A DNA stretch of 52,699 nucleotides, from positions 1 to 52,699 of the forward strand of contig CAITBM010000098.1 in NCBI GenBank assembly GCA_903890485.1, read 5' to 3'. The notes below the pieces were generated by a model. It saw nothing but the letters and a program-made list of their open reading frames with translations, was not told the DNA's origin and made no database searches. The translations under genes and the position numbers were made by a program. How positions within the stretch are numbered: the stretch's first letter is position 1; each line of letters opens with the position of its first letter. The DNA comes from an uncultured Opitutaceae bacterium. Its GTDB lineage: Bacteria; Verrucomicrobiota; Verrucomicrobiia; Opitutales; Opitutaceae. Shown one piece after another: positions 1 through 8,208 of this stretch.

Positions 1-2
1 AT

Positions 3-758
3 GTCTTAATCAGTTTACTCGGTCCACCTGTCCAACCAACGGGGACCACCTCAACCGGCATCGGCCTGGCCACCGCCCAGCTGCTCCAGTCTGACGGGGC
101 CAGGGTCCTCGTCACCGGCCGAAACCCCGAGACGCTTGCCTCGGCCAGGACCGCCCTCGGCCCCACGGCCGTTGTCATCAATTCCGATTCGGCCAGCCTC
201 ACGGAGGCCCAGGCACTCGGATCCGAGGTTAAGAAACACGCCGGCAGGATCGACGGCGCGTTCCTCAACGCCGGCATAGGAAAATTCGCCCCGTTTGCCG
301 ACCATACGCCCGCCGATTTCGAGAGCATGTTCAACGTCAACGTGCGCGGACTCTTCTTCCAGCTCCAGTCCCTCCTTGGCATCCTCGCCGACCCGAGTTC
401 GGTGGTTCTGAACGCCTCGGTGGTGGCCCAGCTCGGGTTTCCGGGCGCAAGCATCTACTCGGCCACCAAGGCCGCCGTGGTCTCGCTCGGCAAGACCCTC
501 GCCGTGGAACTCGCCCCCAAGGGGATCCGCGTGAACACGATTAGCCCCGGCCCGATCGCAACGCCGATTTACGCCAAGCTTGGCATGCCGCCCGAGGCGC
601 AAAAGGGATTTGAGGATAGCATGGCGGCGCAGTCCCTCCTGAAACGCGTCGGCAGGCCCGACGAGGTCGCTAAACTGGTGCGCTTCCTCCTCTCTGAGGA
701 TTCAAGCTACGTGATCGGGGACGAGATCCTGGTCGACGGCGGCGTCCGGCACACCTGA
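3..758 (+). CDS. SDR family NAD(P)-dependent oxidoreductase, 5' end cut by window edge
   Basis: Classical short-chain dehydrogenase/reductase, open from the window edge (frame starts at base 3, 251 codons visible). The cofactor motif TGTTSTGIG spans about residues 13-21. The catalytic set is Asn89 (in LNAGIG), Ser139 (in LNASVV), Tyr152 and Lys156 (YSATK). The C-terminus DEILVDGGV is typical of SDRs of about 245-250 aa. The substrate cannot be read from sequence. The first 12 codons are relatively AT-rich and do not form the usual beta-1 strand (normally several aliphatic residues before TGxxxGIG), so the very start may be distorted by the contig end or a real junction. No start codon is assigned. 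A 24-codon open frame follows 21 bp after the stop, and the next annotated gene converges on it. Confidence 0.85.
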   Translation, partial: VLISLLGPPVQPTGTTSTGIGLATAQLLQSDGARVLVTGRNPETLASARTALGPTAVVINSDSASLTEAQALGSEVKKHAGRIDGAFLNAGIGKFAPFADHTPADFESMFNVNVRGLFFQLQSLLGILADPSSVVLNASVVAQLGFPGASIYSATKAAVVSLGKTLAVELAPKGIRVNTISPGPIATPIYAKLGMPPEAQKGFEDSMAAQSLLKRVGRPDEVAKLVRFLLSEDSSYVIGDEILVDGGVRHT

Positions 759-779
759 ACCCACGAAAGGCCCTACGCC

Positions 780-854
780 ATGATCCCCACCCTCATTGTC
801 CTCGCGGCGCTCTGCATTCTGGTCGCCGCGGACACGAGCAACGCCCCGCGGTAG
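780..854 (+). CDS. Possible 24-aa hydrophobic microprotein
   Basis: A tiny open frame of 24 codons begins with ATG 21 bp after the SDR stop. Its N-terminal 17 residues are almost all hydrophobic (MIPTLIVLAALCILVAA), enough for one transmembrane helix, followed by a short polar tail. An AAAGG at about 766-770 sits at usable ribosome-binding distance. It lies between the SDR and a terminator-like hairpin, so it could be co-expressed with the SDR. There is no family evidence and chance is quite possible. Confidence 0.3.
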   Translation: MIPTLIVLAALCILVAADTSNAPR

Positions 855-868
855 CGCTCCCCTAAGGC

Positions 869-896
869 GGGGCCCGCCCATTCCGGGTTGGGCCCC
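869..896. terminator. Hairpin between convergent genes
   Basis: Perfect 7-bp arms GGGGCCC (869-875) and GGGCCCC (890-896) enclose a 14-nt loop. The element sits between the converging SDR and GH26 genes. No U-tract follows on either strand, so it is only a possible bidirectional or Rho-assisted terminator. Confidence 0.35.
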
Positions 897-917
897 GATC
901 CTTGTGGGGGCAAGCGG

Positions 918-2447
918 CTACCTCCGGTCGTAGACTAGGGTCATCTCCTGCTCTCCGCGCGGAGACGAAACATGCCTGTCGATCACCAGCCTGTCGCCGC
1001 CTTCAGCAAGCGACCACTTCTCCTTCACCGACATCTTGGCTCCTGGAGCCGCCCAGGTCACCTGGATTATGGAATCGAGCAGTATAGCGTCGCCCGACGC
1101 CGATAGTCTCGCGGAACTCACCCGAGGAGAGTTCATGAATTGCGACTTCGCCTCGCTTCCATCGAGCGTCATCTTTTCCTCCGTCACCTGGTCGTCGGCG
1201 TACTCGACCACGCGCGAGGATCGGACCGTGAGCTCGGTCCCGTGCTGGACCATCTCCAGCCGTGACGCTGACATCCCCGGGCCGGATTTCCCGAATGCGC
1301 TCTTCTCCTCATTGAGCACCCAGGTCCCGGAAACGTCGATAGGGGCCGGGACAAAATGGAGCGGGGGCAAGTTGCACGCCTTCCGGTAGGGAGCGGATAC
1401 GGCCTGGTACGCGGGGTCTTCAATGCCGAGCACGACGGGATCCGCCATCAGGGTCGCGTAGTCCTTCTTCGAGGTGTTTCGCACCATAGAGGCCCAGATC
1501 ATGTAGTAGGTCCACCGGGGCTGGGCCCGCAGGATATCGGGCGACGGGGGATTGCCGACCTCAGCCAGCGCGATGGGCTTGCCCTGCGAGAGGGAAATGA
1601 GGCTATCGTAGTAGGATTGGGCGAAGTCGTTGCCGTAGACGTCGAGCGAGAGAACGTCCACATACTCCTGTCCCGGGAAATATGCCGCGTGCTCCATTCC
1701 CGCGCGGCTCGGCCGGTCGACGCTCCAAACCCACACCAGGTTGTTGAGATGGTGGTGGTTCACCAGCCGGTCAAAGAGCTGCCGGTAGAGGGCGATCGTG
1801 CTGTACTGCCCGGTGCGGTGGCCCCACCAGAACCAGTCCCCGTTCATCTCGTGGTAGGGCCTCCAGAGGACCGGCACATGGGCATCCTGGAGCTGCTTAA
1901 GAAACACGGCCACGGCATCGACCTGGGCGCACCAGTGGTTGTAGAGGGCGGTGCCCGGGGTCAGGACGTCCCTAAACTGGTCGTCAAGGAGGCTGCCCTG
2001 GACGCTCTTCAGCTGCTTCGGATCGCTTCCGGGCAATTGCCTGAACGTGATCGGCTCATCCGCCGTGGGGGGGACGGCGTGCCAGCAGAGGGCCACGATG
2101 GCGCCTTGCTGGTGCTGGCGGATCGCCTCCTGCACGATGTCCGGCCTCGCGAGGTAGGAATCGTAGTCGCCCGCCTTGGCGTGCCCCCAGTCCGAGCCGA
2201 AAATCACCGGCGTCTTGCCGATGAACTTCGAGGCGAACGCGGAATTGCGGCTCTTCGTGTTGGGGTAATTGTGCTGCCCTGTAAGGGTGTATTTGCCCGA
2301 GATGTCGTAGAGCATCTGCAGGAGCGCAGCGGCCTCAGGTGAGGCTCCGGGAGTAACCGGCCTTGTGCCCGCGCCTTCCGCGCGAAGGGCGGCGCAGAGC
2401 CAAATGGGAACCACCACCAGGCCCAGCGTTCTAAGGAAGCGATACAT
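918..2447 (-). CDS. Secreted GH26 family glycoside hydrolase (mannanase-like) with C-terminal beta domain
   Basis: A 509-aa protein beginning MYRFLRTLG with a signal peptide of about 23 residues, hence secreted or periplasmic. The catalytic domain (about 40-350) is GH26-like. WRPYHEMNG carries the proposed acid/base Glu200, and ALAEVGN carries the proposed nucleophile Glu296, in the order known for GH26 beta-mannanases and related endo-glycanases. A second domain (about 370-509) starts with DVSGTWVLNEE and looks like a small lipocalin-like beta module. The start at 2447 was chosen over upstream in-frame codons because the signal peptide begins there. Exact substrate (mannan, mixed-linkage glucan, xylan) is not readable. 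It is divergent from the outer-membrane barrel gene across a 105-bp gap, consistent with polysaccharide use. Confidence 0.85.
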   Translation of the reverse strand: MYRFLRTLGLVVVPIWLCAALRAEGAGTRPVTPGASPEAAALLQMLYDISGKYTLTGQHNYPNTKSRNSAFASKFIGKTPVIFGSDWGHAKAGDYDSYLARPDIVQEAIRQHQQGAIVALCWHAVPPTADEPITFRQLPGSDPKQLKSVQGSLLDDQFRDVLTPGTALYNHWCAQVDAVAVFLKQLQDAHVPVLWRPYHEMNGDWFWWGHRTGQYSTIALYRQLFDRLVNHHHLNNLVWVWSVDRPSRAGMEHAAYFPGQEYVDVLSLDVYGNDFAQSYYDSLISLSQGKPIALAEVGNPPSPDILRAQPRWTYYMIWASMVRNTSKKDYATLMADPVVLGIEDPAYQAVSAPYRKACNLPPLHFVPAPIDVSGTWVLNEEKSAFGKSGPGMSASRLEMVQHGTELTVRSSRVVEYADDQVTEEKMTLDGSEAKSQFMNSPRVSSARLSASGDAILLDSIIQVTWAAPGAKMSVKEKWSLAEGGDRLVIDRHVSSPRGEQEMTLVYDRR

Positions 2448-2552
2448 GACTGATCTGGATCCCTTAGCCCACCTAATGTCAACGGGAACAGAGCCTTGAA
2501 AGAGACCCAAGAACACCGGCCTCGCCTTGTCCGCCGCTAGAACACCACCACT

Positions 2553-3545
2553 ATGAACCGTTCGCTTGCCTGCGCATTCTGCGCACTCCTCGTCTCGCTA
2601 TGCCCCGCGCTCCTTCGAGCGCAGGAACTCTCCATCCTTGGAGGAGCGACCACCTCGGGCGCATTCAACCGGACCTCAAAGGCGTGGCAGGTCGACTACC
2701 GGCAGGACATCTACCAGAATTTTGACGCCTCGATCGCCTACATCAACGAGGGGCATTTCTCGGATCACAAGCGGGACGGCACCGCCTGGCAGGCCTGGGC
2801 GAACCTGCCCCTCTTTGACGACAAGGTCGCGCTCTCATTCGGAGTGGGCGCCTATTATTATTTCGACACCCAGCCGGCTGGCGTAGGCGACTCGATCGAC
2901 GTCCACGGCACCGCGCCCATCTTCAGCGCGTCGCTGACGGGCTATCTCTCCGACCGCTGGTTCTACCGGGTCCTGGTCAACCGGATCAGCCCCAAGTCGG
3001 ACATCCAGACGAACCAGGTCATGGTCGGCGTGGGCTATTGGTTTGGACCGAACCGGCGGCCCCTGGGCATCGACCCCAACAAGGGAGCCGCCGAGCCCGA
3101 GTTCGTCACCCCGCCCCAGCTCACCCTCTTCGGGGGCCAGAGCGTCGTGAACACGTTCTTTGACGAGAAGGCCTGGGCCGGGGCCCTGGAGTACCGCCAG
3201 GGCATCATGCCCCACCTGGACGGCTCGGCCACCTACATCTACGAGGGCAACCCGAAGACGATCCGCAGGAGCGGCTTTGCCGTGCAGGCCTGGCCGGTGA
3301 ACACCTTTGTCGACAAGAGCACCTCCGTCGGGATCGGTGTCGGCCCCTACTTCTTCATCGACCGCCGGCACCCCGGCACCCAGTTCCGGAACAGTCCCGC
3401 CGCCATCGCCCCGCTCGTGTCCCTGACCCTCGCCCACCAAATCACCGACAATCTGGTGACCCGGTTTGTCTGGGACCGCGTGACCAGCGCGTACAACCGG
3501 GACGCCGACATCTTCCTGGTCGGTCTCGGCTACCAGTGGAGGTAG
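2553..3545 (+). CDS. Outer-membrane beta-barrel protein made of two homologous halves
   Basis: A 330-aa protein with a clear signal peptide (MNRSLACAFCALLVSLCPALL, cleavage near AQ/E). The rest is alternating-residue beta-strand sequence ending in the aromatic C-terminus GLGYQWR, as in outer-membrane barrels. It contains an internal duplication. ELSILGGATTSGAF at residue 24 and QLTLFGGQSVVNTFF at residue 189 open two repeats. Each goes on with YRQ-I-(x)-D-S-YI-EG, then W-(x)-N-F-DK-S-G-G-YF-D. Function is unknown; lipid A deacylase-like or porin-like barrels are possible folds. No Shine-Dalgarno sequence is visible before ATG 2553. It ends 10 bp from the converging peptide-binding lipoprotein gene. 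Confidence 0.75.
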   Translation: MNRSLACAFCALLVSLCPALLRAQELSILGGATTSGAFNRTSKAWQVDYRQDIYQNFDASIAYINEGHFSDHKRDGTAWQAWANLPLFDDKVALSFGVGAYYYFDTQPAGVGDSIDVHGTAPIFSASLTGYLSDRWFYRVLVNRISPKSDIQTNQVMVGVGYWFGPNRRPLGIDPNKGAAEPEFVTPPQLTLFGGQSVVNTFFDEKAWAGALEYRQGIMPHLDGSATYIYEGNPKTIRRSGFAVQAWPVNTFVDKSTSVGIGVGPYFFIDRRHPGTQFRNSPAAIAPLVSLTLAHQITDNLVTRFVWDRVTSAYNRDADIFLVGLGYQWR

Positions 3546-3555
3546 GCCAAAAGCC

Positions 3556-5181
3556 CTATTTCTCGAGCCAGATCCGGTCCCAGTTGTGGAAGCCCAGGAT
3601 GCTGGTCTCCCAGCCGCGGACGGCCGGGCTGATCGCATAGACCTGGGGCTGGTAAAAGAGCGGGATCAAGGGCGCTTGGTCGAGCAGGATGGCCTCGGCC
3701 TTCTGGAAGAGCTCCATCCGGGCCGTGTTGTCGGCCGTGTTTGCCGCCTCGGCGAGGAGGCGGTCGTACTCCTTGTTGCTCCACCCTGCCCAGTTGTTGC
3801 CTCCGCCCGAGACCATCATCCCTAGGAAGGTGACCGGGTCCGCAAAATCGGCAATCCATGCTGAAAATGCGATCGAGTAGTTCTTGTCCTGCTGGGTCTG
3901 GAAGAGGGTCTTCATCTCCAGCTGGGCGATCGTGATGTGGACTCCGAGCTCCTTCTGCCAGGTCGCCTGGATGGCTTCGAGCATCCGGATCGAGCTCTCC
4001 GTCTCGTAGCTGAGGACCTCGATCGACGGCAGGCCCTTGCCCCCCGGGTAGCCCGCCTCGGCGAGGAGCTTCCGGGCGAGATCGTAGTCGTCGGTGACCT
4101 GGGTTCGGCACGTGTAGCCGGCGCAGTTGGGAGGCGTGAAGGTGTGGGCCGGCGGGTCGACGCCCTTGTTCAGGTCGGCCGCCATCGCATTGCGGGAGAT
4201 CGCATGGTTGAGGGCCTGCCTGAGCTTCACGTTGTCGAACGGCGGGCGGGTGGTGTTGATGAACAGGTAGAACGTGCTGAGGACGGGATCGATCCGCATG
4301 TCGACCGGGCGGTGGGCACGGTAGGTCTCCACCTTGGAAATCGGGATACCGTACGTCGCGTGCAGCTGGCCCGACCGGTAGTTCAAGTCCTCGGTCTCCC
4401 TCTTCTCGAAGGGGAAGAACTCGATCTTGTTCAGGCGGACCTTGGCGGCGTTCCAGTAGCTGGGGTTCTTCGACACCGTTATGCGGGCGTTGGGGATCCA
4501 CTCCGAAAGCATGAAGGCCCCGTTGCTGACAAGGTTCCCCGCGCGGGTCCAGAGGGTCCCCTTCTTCTCCATGGGCCCAAACTTCTCGACCACCGACTGG
4601 TGCACGGGGAGCCACGTCGTGTGGGTGGCCATCGCGAGCAGCGCCGGCGTCGGGCGCTCGAGCGTGAGCTCAAGCGTCAGCTCGTCGAGGGCTTTGACCC
4701 CGACCAGGGAAAAGTCCTTCACACGGCCCTCGTTGTAGGCCTGGGCGTTCTTGATCGGCCAGAGCATGTACGAGTACACCGCGCCAAATTCCGGGATCAG
4801 GATCCGGTGGAACGAGTAGGCGAAGTCCCCCGCCGTAAGCAGATCCCCGTTGGACCACCTTGCCCCCTTCCTCAGGTGGAACGTGTAGACCAGCCCGTCC
4901 GGCGACACCTCCCACCGCTCGGCGGCCGCGGGGATCACCTCGGAGGTCTTTGCATCCATCTGGACCAGCCCCTCGAAGAGCGCGTACGCGATATGGGAGT
5001 CGGTGAACGCGTTGATGACATGGGGATCCAGGTCCGCCGGCTCCGCCGCATTTCCCACCAGGAGCGTCTGGGTCCGGATGCCCTCCTCGGCGGCCGTTTC
5101 CCGGCGTGCGCAGCCCGAAAGGGCGAGAAGGAGGGAGAGGGAGCCTACAGCAAGGATCTTGCCGGAATGGTTGGTCATCAA
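3556..5181 (-). CDS. Peptide ABC transporter substrate-binding lipoprotein (OppA/DppA-like, SBP_bac_5)
   Basis: A 541-aa periplasmic solute-binding lipoprotein. The N-terminus MMTNHSGKILAVGSLSLLL runs into a lipobox LSGC, giving a lipidated Cys near residue 24. The family-5 features are present: DLDPHVINAFTDSHI near the N-terminus, LFEGLVQMD, WSNGDLLTAGDFAYSFHRI, and the conserved FLLRKGARWS-type block. Full family length. Known relatives capture oligopeptides and hand them to an ABC permease, but no permease or ATPase genes lie next to it, so it must work with components encoded elsewhere. It converges on the barrel gene and reads away from the VOC gene upstream (68-bp gap). Confidence 0.9.
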   Translation of the reverse strand: MMTNHSGKILAVGSLSLLLALSGCARRETAAEEGIRTQTLLVGNAAEPADLDPHVINAFTDSHIAYALFEGLVQMDAKTSEVIPAAAERWEVSPDGLVYTFHLRKGARWSNGDLLTAGDFAYSFHRILIPEFGAVYSYMLWPIKNAQAYNEGRVKDFSLVGVKALDELTLELTLERPTPALLAMATHTTWLPVHQSVVEKFGPMEKKGTLWTRAGNLVSNGAFMLSEWIPNARITVSKNPSYWNAAKVRLNKIEFFPFEKRETEDLNYRSGQLHATYGIPISKVETYRAHRPVDMRIDPVLSTFYLFINTTRPPFDNVKLRQALNHAISRNAMAADLNKGVDPPAHTFTPPNCAGYTCRTQVTDDYDLARKLLAEAGYPGGKGLPSIEVLSYETESSIRMLEAIQATWQKELGVHITIAQLEMKTLFQTQQDKNYSIAFSAWIADFADPVTFLGMMVSGGGNNWAGWSNKEYDRLLAEAANTADNTARMELFQKAEAILLDQAPLIPLFYQPQVYAISPAVRGWETSILGFHNWDRIWLEK

Positions 5182-5249
5182 TGAGTCAGGGGGGGGTGGA
5201 AGGCCGGGAAGCCCCCGCGCCGGCGACCCGGGCGGACTAAAAGGGCGGC

Positions 5250-5567
5250 CTAGTCCTCGACCACGTCAAAGACGTTACCGAAGGGGTCTCGGAAGTAAAG
5301 CGATCGGCCGCGGTCCACGACAATTTCGCACCCGGCGCCCTTCAGGAGCTTCCGGGCCCTGACGATGCTCTTCACGCTGAACGACGGCGTCGGGGGCTGC
5401 GCCTTCGAGGAGCGGTTCACATAGAGCTTGAAATGCCCGGTGTCGAATTCGAGGCAGGAGCGGGTCTTGGACTTCAGCTTGAAGCCCAGGATGTCGCGGT
5501 AGAAGCGCTCGGCCTTTGAGAGGCTCCGCAGGTGGATCGCGACGCAGTTGTTGGACTTAAACCGCAT
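5250..5567 (-). CDS. VOC (glyoxalase/bleomycin-resistance) family protein
   Basis: A 105-aa protein matching a single vicinal-oxygen-chelate module pair. The N-terminus has VAIHLRSLSKAERFYRDILGF, the first beta-alpha-beta-beta-beta unit, and the C-terminus LYFRDPFGNVFDVVED is the typical metal-ligand strand ending in Asp-Pro-x-Gly-Asn. Members include glyoxalase I, dioxygenases and drug-binding proteins; the substrate cannot be inferred. The length is short but within the range of single-domain members. It lies 18 bp downstream of the fatty-acid-hydroxylase/HlyIII fusion gene on the same strand, so the two are probably co-transcribed. Confidence 0.8.
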   Translation of the reverse strand: MRFKSNNCVAIHLRSLSKAERFYRDILGFKLKSKTRSCLEFDTGHFKLYVNRSSKAQPPTPSFSVKSIVRARKLLKGAGCEIVVDRGRSLYFRDPFGNVFDVVED

Positions 5568-5585
5568 CTCCGGCCCCCTTCCCTT

Positions 5586-7085
5586 CTAGGCGTGCTGCGG
5601 CAGAACGAACAGGAGCACAGCCAGGAGGTGGCAGGTGCTCCCTCCCAGGACCAAGGCGTTTGTCGCCGCCACGTGGTAGCGCAGGCTCCGGATCGAGGCC
5701 AGGCCGGCGCTCAGGGTGTAGCAGAGGCCACCGGCCAAGAGGAGCCAAAGTCCCCCGTGCGGCAGCACGGCGAAGAGCGGCTTGATCGCCACCACGACCA
5801 TCCAGCCCACGAACAGCGTCGCGAGGGTCGAGGTCACACGGTAGCGGTTGCCCACGATGAACTGGAAAACGACCCCGGCTCCGCACAGGCCCCAGACGAT
5901 GCCAAAGAGCACCCATCCCAAGGGCCCCCTCAGGCTCACCAGGAGAAACGGCGTGTACGTGCCCGCGATCAGGAGGAAGGCGGAAGCGCGCGCGAATTTG
6001 ACGATCAGCTCCTTGCCCTTCACCGACGGCCACGAGTAGTAAACCGCGGTGATGGCGTAGAGGAGGAACAGGGTGAATCCAAAGACGCTGAAGCTGACGA
6101 CATGCCAGGCGTCGCCGTAGAGGCTCGCCCAGATGACGAGCATCGCGAAGGCGAGCAGGCTCACTCCGACACCGAGCACATTGGTGATGCTGATGGCGAT
6201 CTTCTCCCCCTTGGTCACGGGGCGCTCGGTCTCGGCGGCGCCGGCGCGGTGTTTCTGCACCGATTCCTCGGCCACCTTGTCGAGCATCCGGATCGGCCAG
6301 ATCGGCCTCGGGCTCACGAATTCCTCGGGGGTCCACTCGTCGCCGTCGGAGTAGATGCTCCTCGGCATCAGGCAGGTGCCGAAGACCCAGTCGGCCACCG
6401 GCAGGCAGAAGAAGCCCGAAATCGACTCGTTGCAGTCGATCACGGCATGGTGGCGCAGGTGGAAGCTGTAGGCCGGCCTCCAGAAGAAGCCCCAAGTCTT
6501 GCTCTCGATCAGGGGCTCCCAGACCTCAAGGGACCAGTGCTCGATGGCATGGACGATCTCGTAGATGGAGAGCGAGGAGGCGAGCGCCCCGAACCCGGCG
6601 AAGAACCAGGGGAAGCTCGGGAATGCCCACTGGAGACAGGCCAGGAGCGGCGAGAGCACCCCGGCGAAGACAAAGAGGGTGTACCAGGGGAAGAAGGAGG
6701 CCTCGTGCTGCTCGTCCTCCAGGATCGGGTACTTGTTCTCGATGAACATCAGGCCCTTTCCGTCGCGCGTCTGCTTGCGCGCGATGCGGGTCAGGGCGTG
6801 GTGGAGGGTGTGCTGCCGGTAGAAGCGCCTGAGGAAGGGGACGGCCGGCTTGTGGAGCACGTAGCGGTGGAAGATGTACTCCACGAAGCAGTTCACGAGG
6901 CTTATGGCGAGGAACGCGACCACGCCCTTCCACACCGGCCCGAGGAACTGGGCCTCCCATGTGCCCGGGAACGCGAACCTAAGGACCAGGAGCACGGCCG
7001 CTAGGGAGCCGGCTACGGTTGCGATGAACAGAGGCAGCGAGAACGGCGGGTGCTCGAGCTCTTTGGGCGGGGTTGTGTTTACCAT
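5586..7085 (-). CDS. Fusion: di-iron fatty acid hydroxylase/sterol desaturase domain + degenerate HlyIII/PAQR domain
   Basis: A 499-aa integral membrane protein with two recognisable parts. Residues about 50-240 carry the full eight-histidine di-iron signature of the fatty-acid-hydroxylase/sterol-desaturase superfamily: HX4H (73, 78), HX2HH (92, 95, 96), HX3H (179, 183) and HX2HH (209, 212, 213). Residues about 293-499 look like hemolysin III/PAQR: seven hydrophobic segments, GEKIAISITN at the start, LLYAITAVYYSWP, FLLIAGTYTPF and VLGGSTCHLLAV. The usual PAQR metal ligands are replaced: His by Tyr350, Asp by Ala365 and a motif-C His by Asn476. The start at 7085 was chosen because upstream codons in frame read through tRNA-Val. 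A T6 run (minus strand) lies just before the ATG, with no Shine-Dalgarno sequence. A lipid-modifying role is inferred for the N-terminal half; the role of the second half is unknown. Confidence 0.82.
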   Translation of the reverse strand: MVNTTPPKELEHPPFSLPLFIATVAGSLAAVLLVLRFAFPGTWEAQFLGPVWKGVVAFLAISLVNCFVEYIFHRYVLHKPAVPFLRRFYRQHTLHHALTRIARKQTRDGKGLMFIENKYPILEDEQHEASFFPWYTLFVFAGVLSPLLACLQWAFPSFPWFFAGFGALASSLSIYEIVHAIEHWSLEVWEPLIESKTWGFFWRPAYSFHLRHHAVIDCNESISGFFCLPVADWVFGTCLMPRSIYSDGDEWTPEEFVSPRPIWPIRMLDKVAEESVQKHRAGAAETERPVTKGEKIAISITNVLGVGVSLLAFAMLVIWASLYGDAWHVVSFSVFGFTLFLLYAITAVYYSWPSVKGKELIVKFARASAFLLIAGTYTPFLLVSLRGPLGWVLFGIVWGLCGAGVVFQFIVGNRYRVTSTLATLFVGWMVVVAIKPLFAVLPHGGLWLLLAGGLCYTLSAGLASIRSLRYHVAATNALVLGGSTCHLLAVLLFVLPQHA

Positions 7086-7147
7086 GAAAAAAGAGACACG
7101 CCGACCGGGGGGGGCTTTGTGCCTAAGCTTGGAGGAGGCACGTACGA

Positions 7148-7224
7148 TGGTGGACCCTACTGGACTCGAACCAGTGACCTTTTCCATGTCAAGGAAACGC
7201 TCTAACCAACTGAGCTAAGGGTCC
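7148..7224 (-). tRNA. tRNA-Val (anticodon GAC), CCA encoded
   Basis: Full cloverleaf on the minus strand. Acceptor arms GGACCCT and AGGGTCC pair. The D-arm has AGCTCAGTTGGTTAGAGC, the anticodon arm is TTTCC-TTGACAT-GGAAA with anticodon GAC, and the T-arm has the loop TTCGAGT. Discriminator A is followed by a genomically encoded CCA (7148-7150). It sits 39 bp downstream of ribF and upstream of the hydroxylase/HlyIII gene, all on one strand, so it may be processed from the same transcript. Confidence 0.97.
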
Positions 7225-7263
7225 GCTACTGCCGGGTCGGAAATTAAGCAGGATTGACGGCAT

Positions 7264-8208
7264 TTACGGCAAGGAAAATTCCTCGCGTGCCTGCGACACA
7301 TCCCGGCCTATCTGGGCCGAAAGCTCGGCAATTCCAGAGAATTTCCTCTCCGGACGCAGGAAACGCACCCATTCGACGGATATGGGGTCTCCCGCGGCAT
7401 AGGGGCAGGCCACCAGCAGGTGGATCTCCAGCCGGGGCTCCTGGGACTGCTCGACCGTGGGCCTTAGCCCGTAGTTGGCGACGGCGGGGAGCCAACCGTA
7501 GGACTTGTTGCCGCTCACCCGCACCGCATAGACCCCGTAGAGGGGCCTCAGGTCCGGTGACCATCCCAGGTTCAGTGTCGGGAAGCCCAGGGTCCTTCCC
7601 AGGTGCTTTCCGTGAACAACCGTGCCGGAGGCAAAGTAGACGTAGCCCAGGAGCGCCGCCGCCCCCTTCATGTCCCCCGAGAGGATCCGCTCGCGGATGC
7701 GGGTGCTGCTGATCGGCTCGCCGTCGAGACTGACCCGGGGCGCGCTGAATACCGTGATGCCGTGCTTCCTGCCCTCGGCAACCAACATCGCGACGTCACC
7801 CTTCCTTCCGCGGCCGAACCTGAAGTTCTCGCCGACGTAGATTCCGGCGAGCCGGGGCAGGTGGCGCTTGATGTAGGGGACAAAGTCCTCGGCCGAGATG
7901 GCCGAGAAGTCGGGCGTGAAGGGTTGAACGACCACCGCGTCCACCCCGAGGGACCCGATCCGCGCAAGCTTGGCTTGGAGATCAAGGATCATCCGGGTCG
8001 GGTTGTCGGGCTTAAGGAGCACGCTCGGGTGCGGGTCAAAGGTCAGCACCACCGAGACTCCGCTTGAATGGCGCGCCGACTGGACCGCGCTCTCGATCAC
8101 GGCCCGGTGGCCCAGGTGCACGCCGTCAAAGATGCCGATGGCGACAAACAGGGGCCGGGGGGGCAGCGCCACCCGGTCCAGGCCGTCGAAATGCGCAGGC
8201 AGGTTCAT
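7264..8208 (-). CDS. ribF: Bifunctional riboflavin kinase / FAD synthetase
   Basis: A 314-aa protein, standard length for RibF. It phosphorylates riboflavin to FMN and adenylates FMN to FAD in the cytoplasm. The N-terminal nucleotidyltransferase domain shows [14 protein letters not shown] (HxGH-type motif near 25-34), LTFDPHP and ISSTRIRE near 165-172. The C-terminal riboflavin kinase domain shows [11 protein letters not shown] (PTxN motif) and LYGVYAVRV. Its ATG overlaps the truB stop by 4 nt (ATGA), so translation is probably coupled. It is the last protein gene of the nusA operon. Confidence 0.95.
   Translation of the reverse strand: MNLPAHFDGLDRVALPPRPLFVAIGIFDGVHLGHRAVIESAVQSARHSSGVSVVLTFDPHPSVLLKPDNPTRMILDLQAKLARIGSLGVDAVVVQPFTPDFSAISAEDFVPYIKRHLPRLAGIYVGENFRFGRGRKGDVAMLVAEGRKHGITVFSAPRVSLDGEPISSTRIRERILSGDMKGAAALLGYVYFASGTVVHGKHLGRTLGFPTLNLGWSPDLRPLYGVYAVRVSGNKSYGWLPAVANYGLRPTVEQSQEPRLEIHLLVACPYAAGDPISVEWVRFLRPERKFSGIAELSAQIGRDVSQAREEFSLP

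Noticed and set aside
7086-7187. Possible 34-codon N-terminal extension of the hydroxylase/HlyIII protein (MEKVTGSSPVGST...)
   Set aside because: It is the translation of tRNA-Val and its trailer; the real start is the ATG at 7085.
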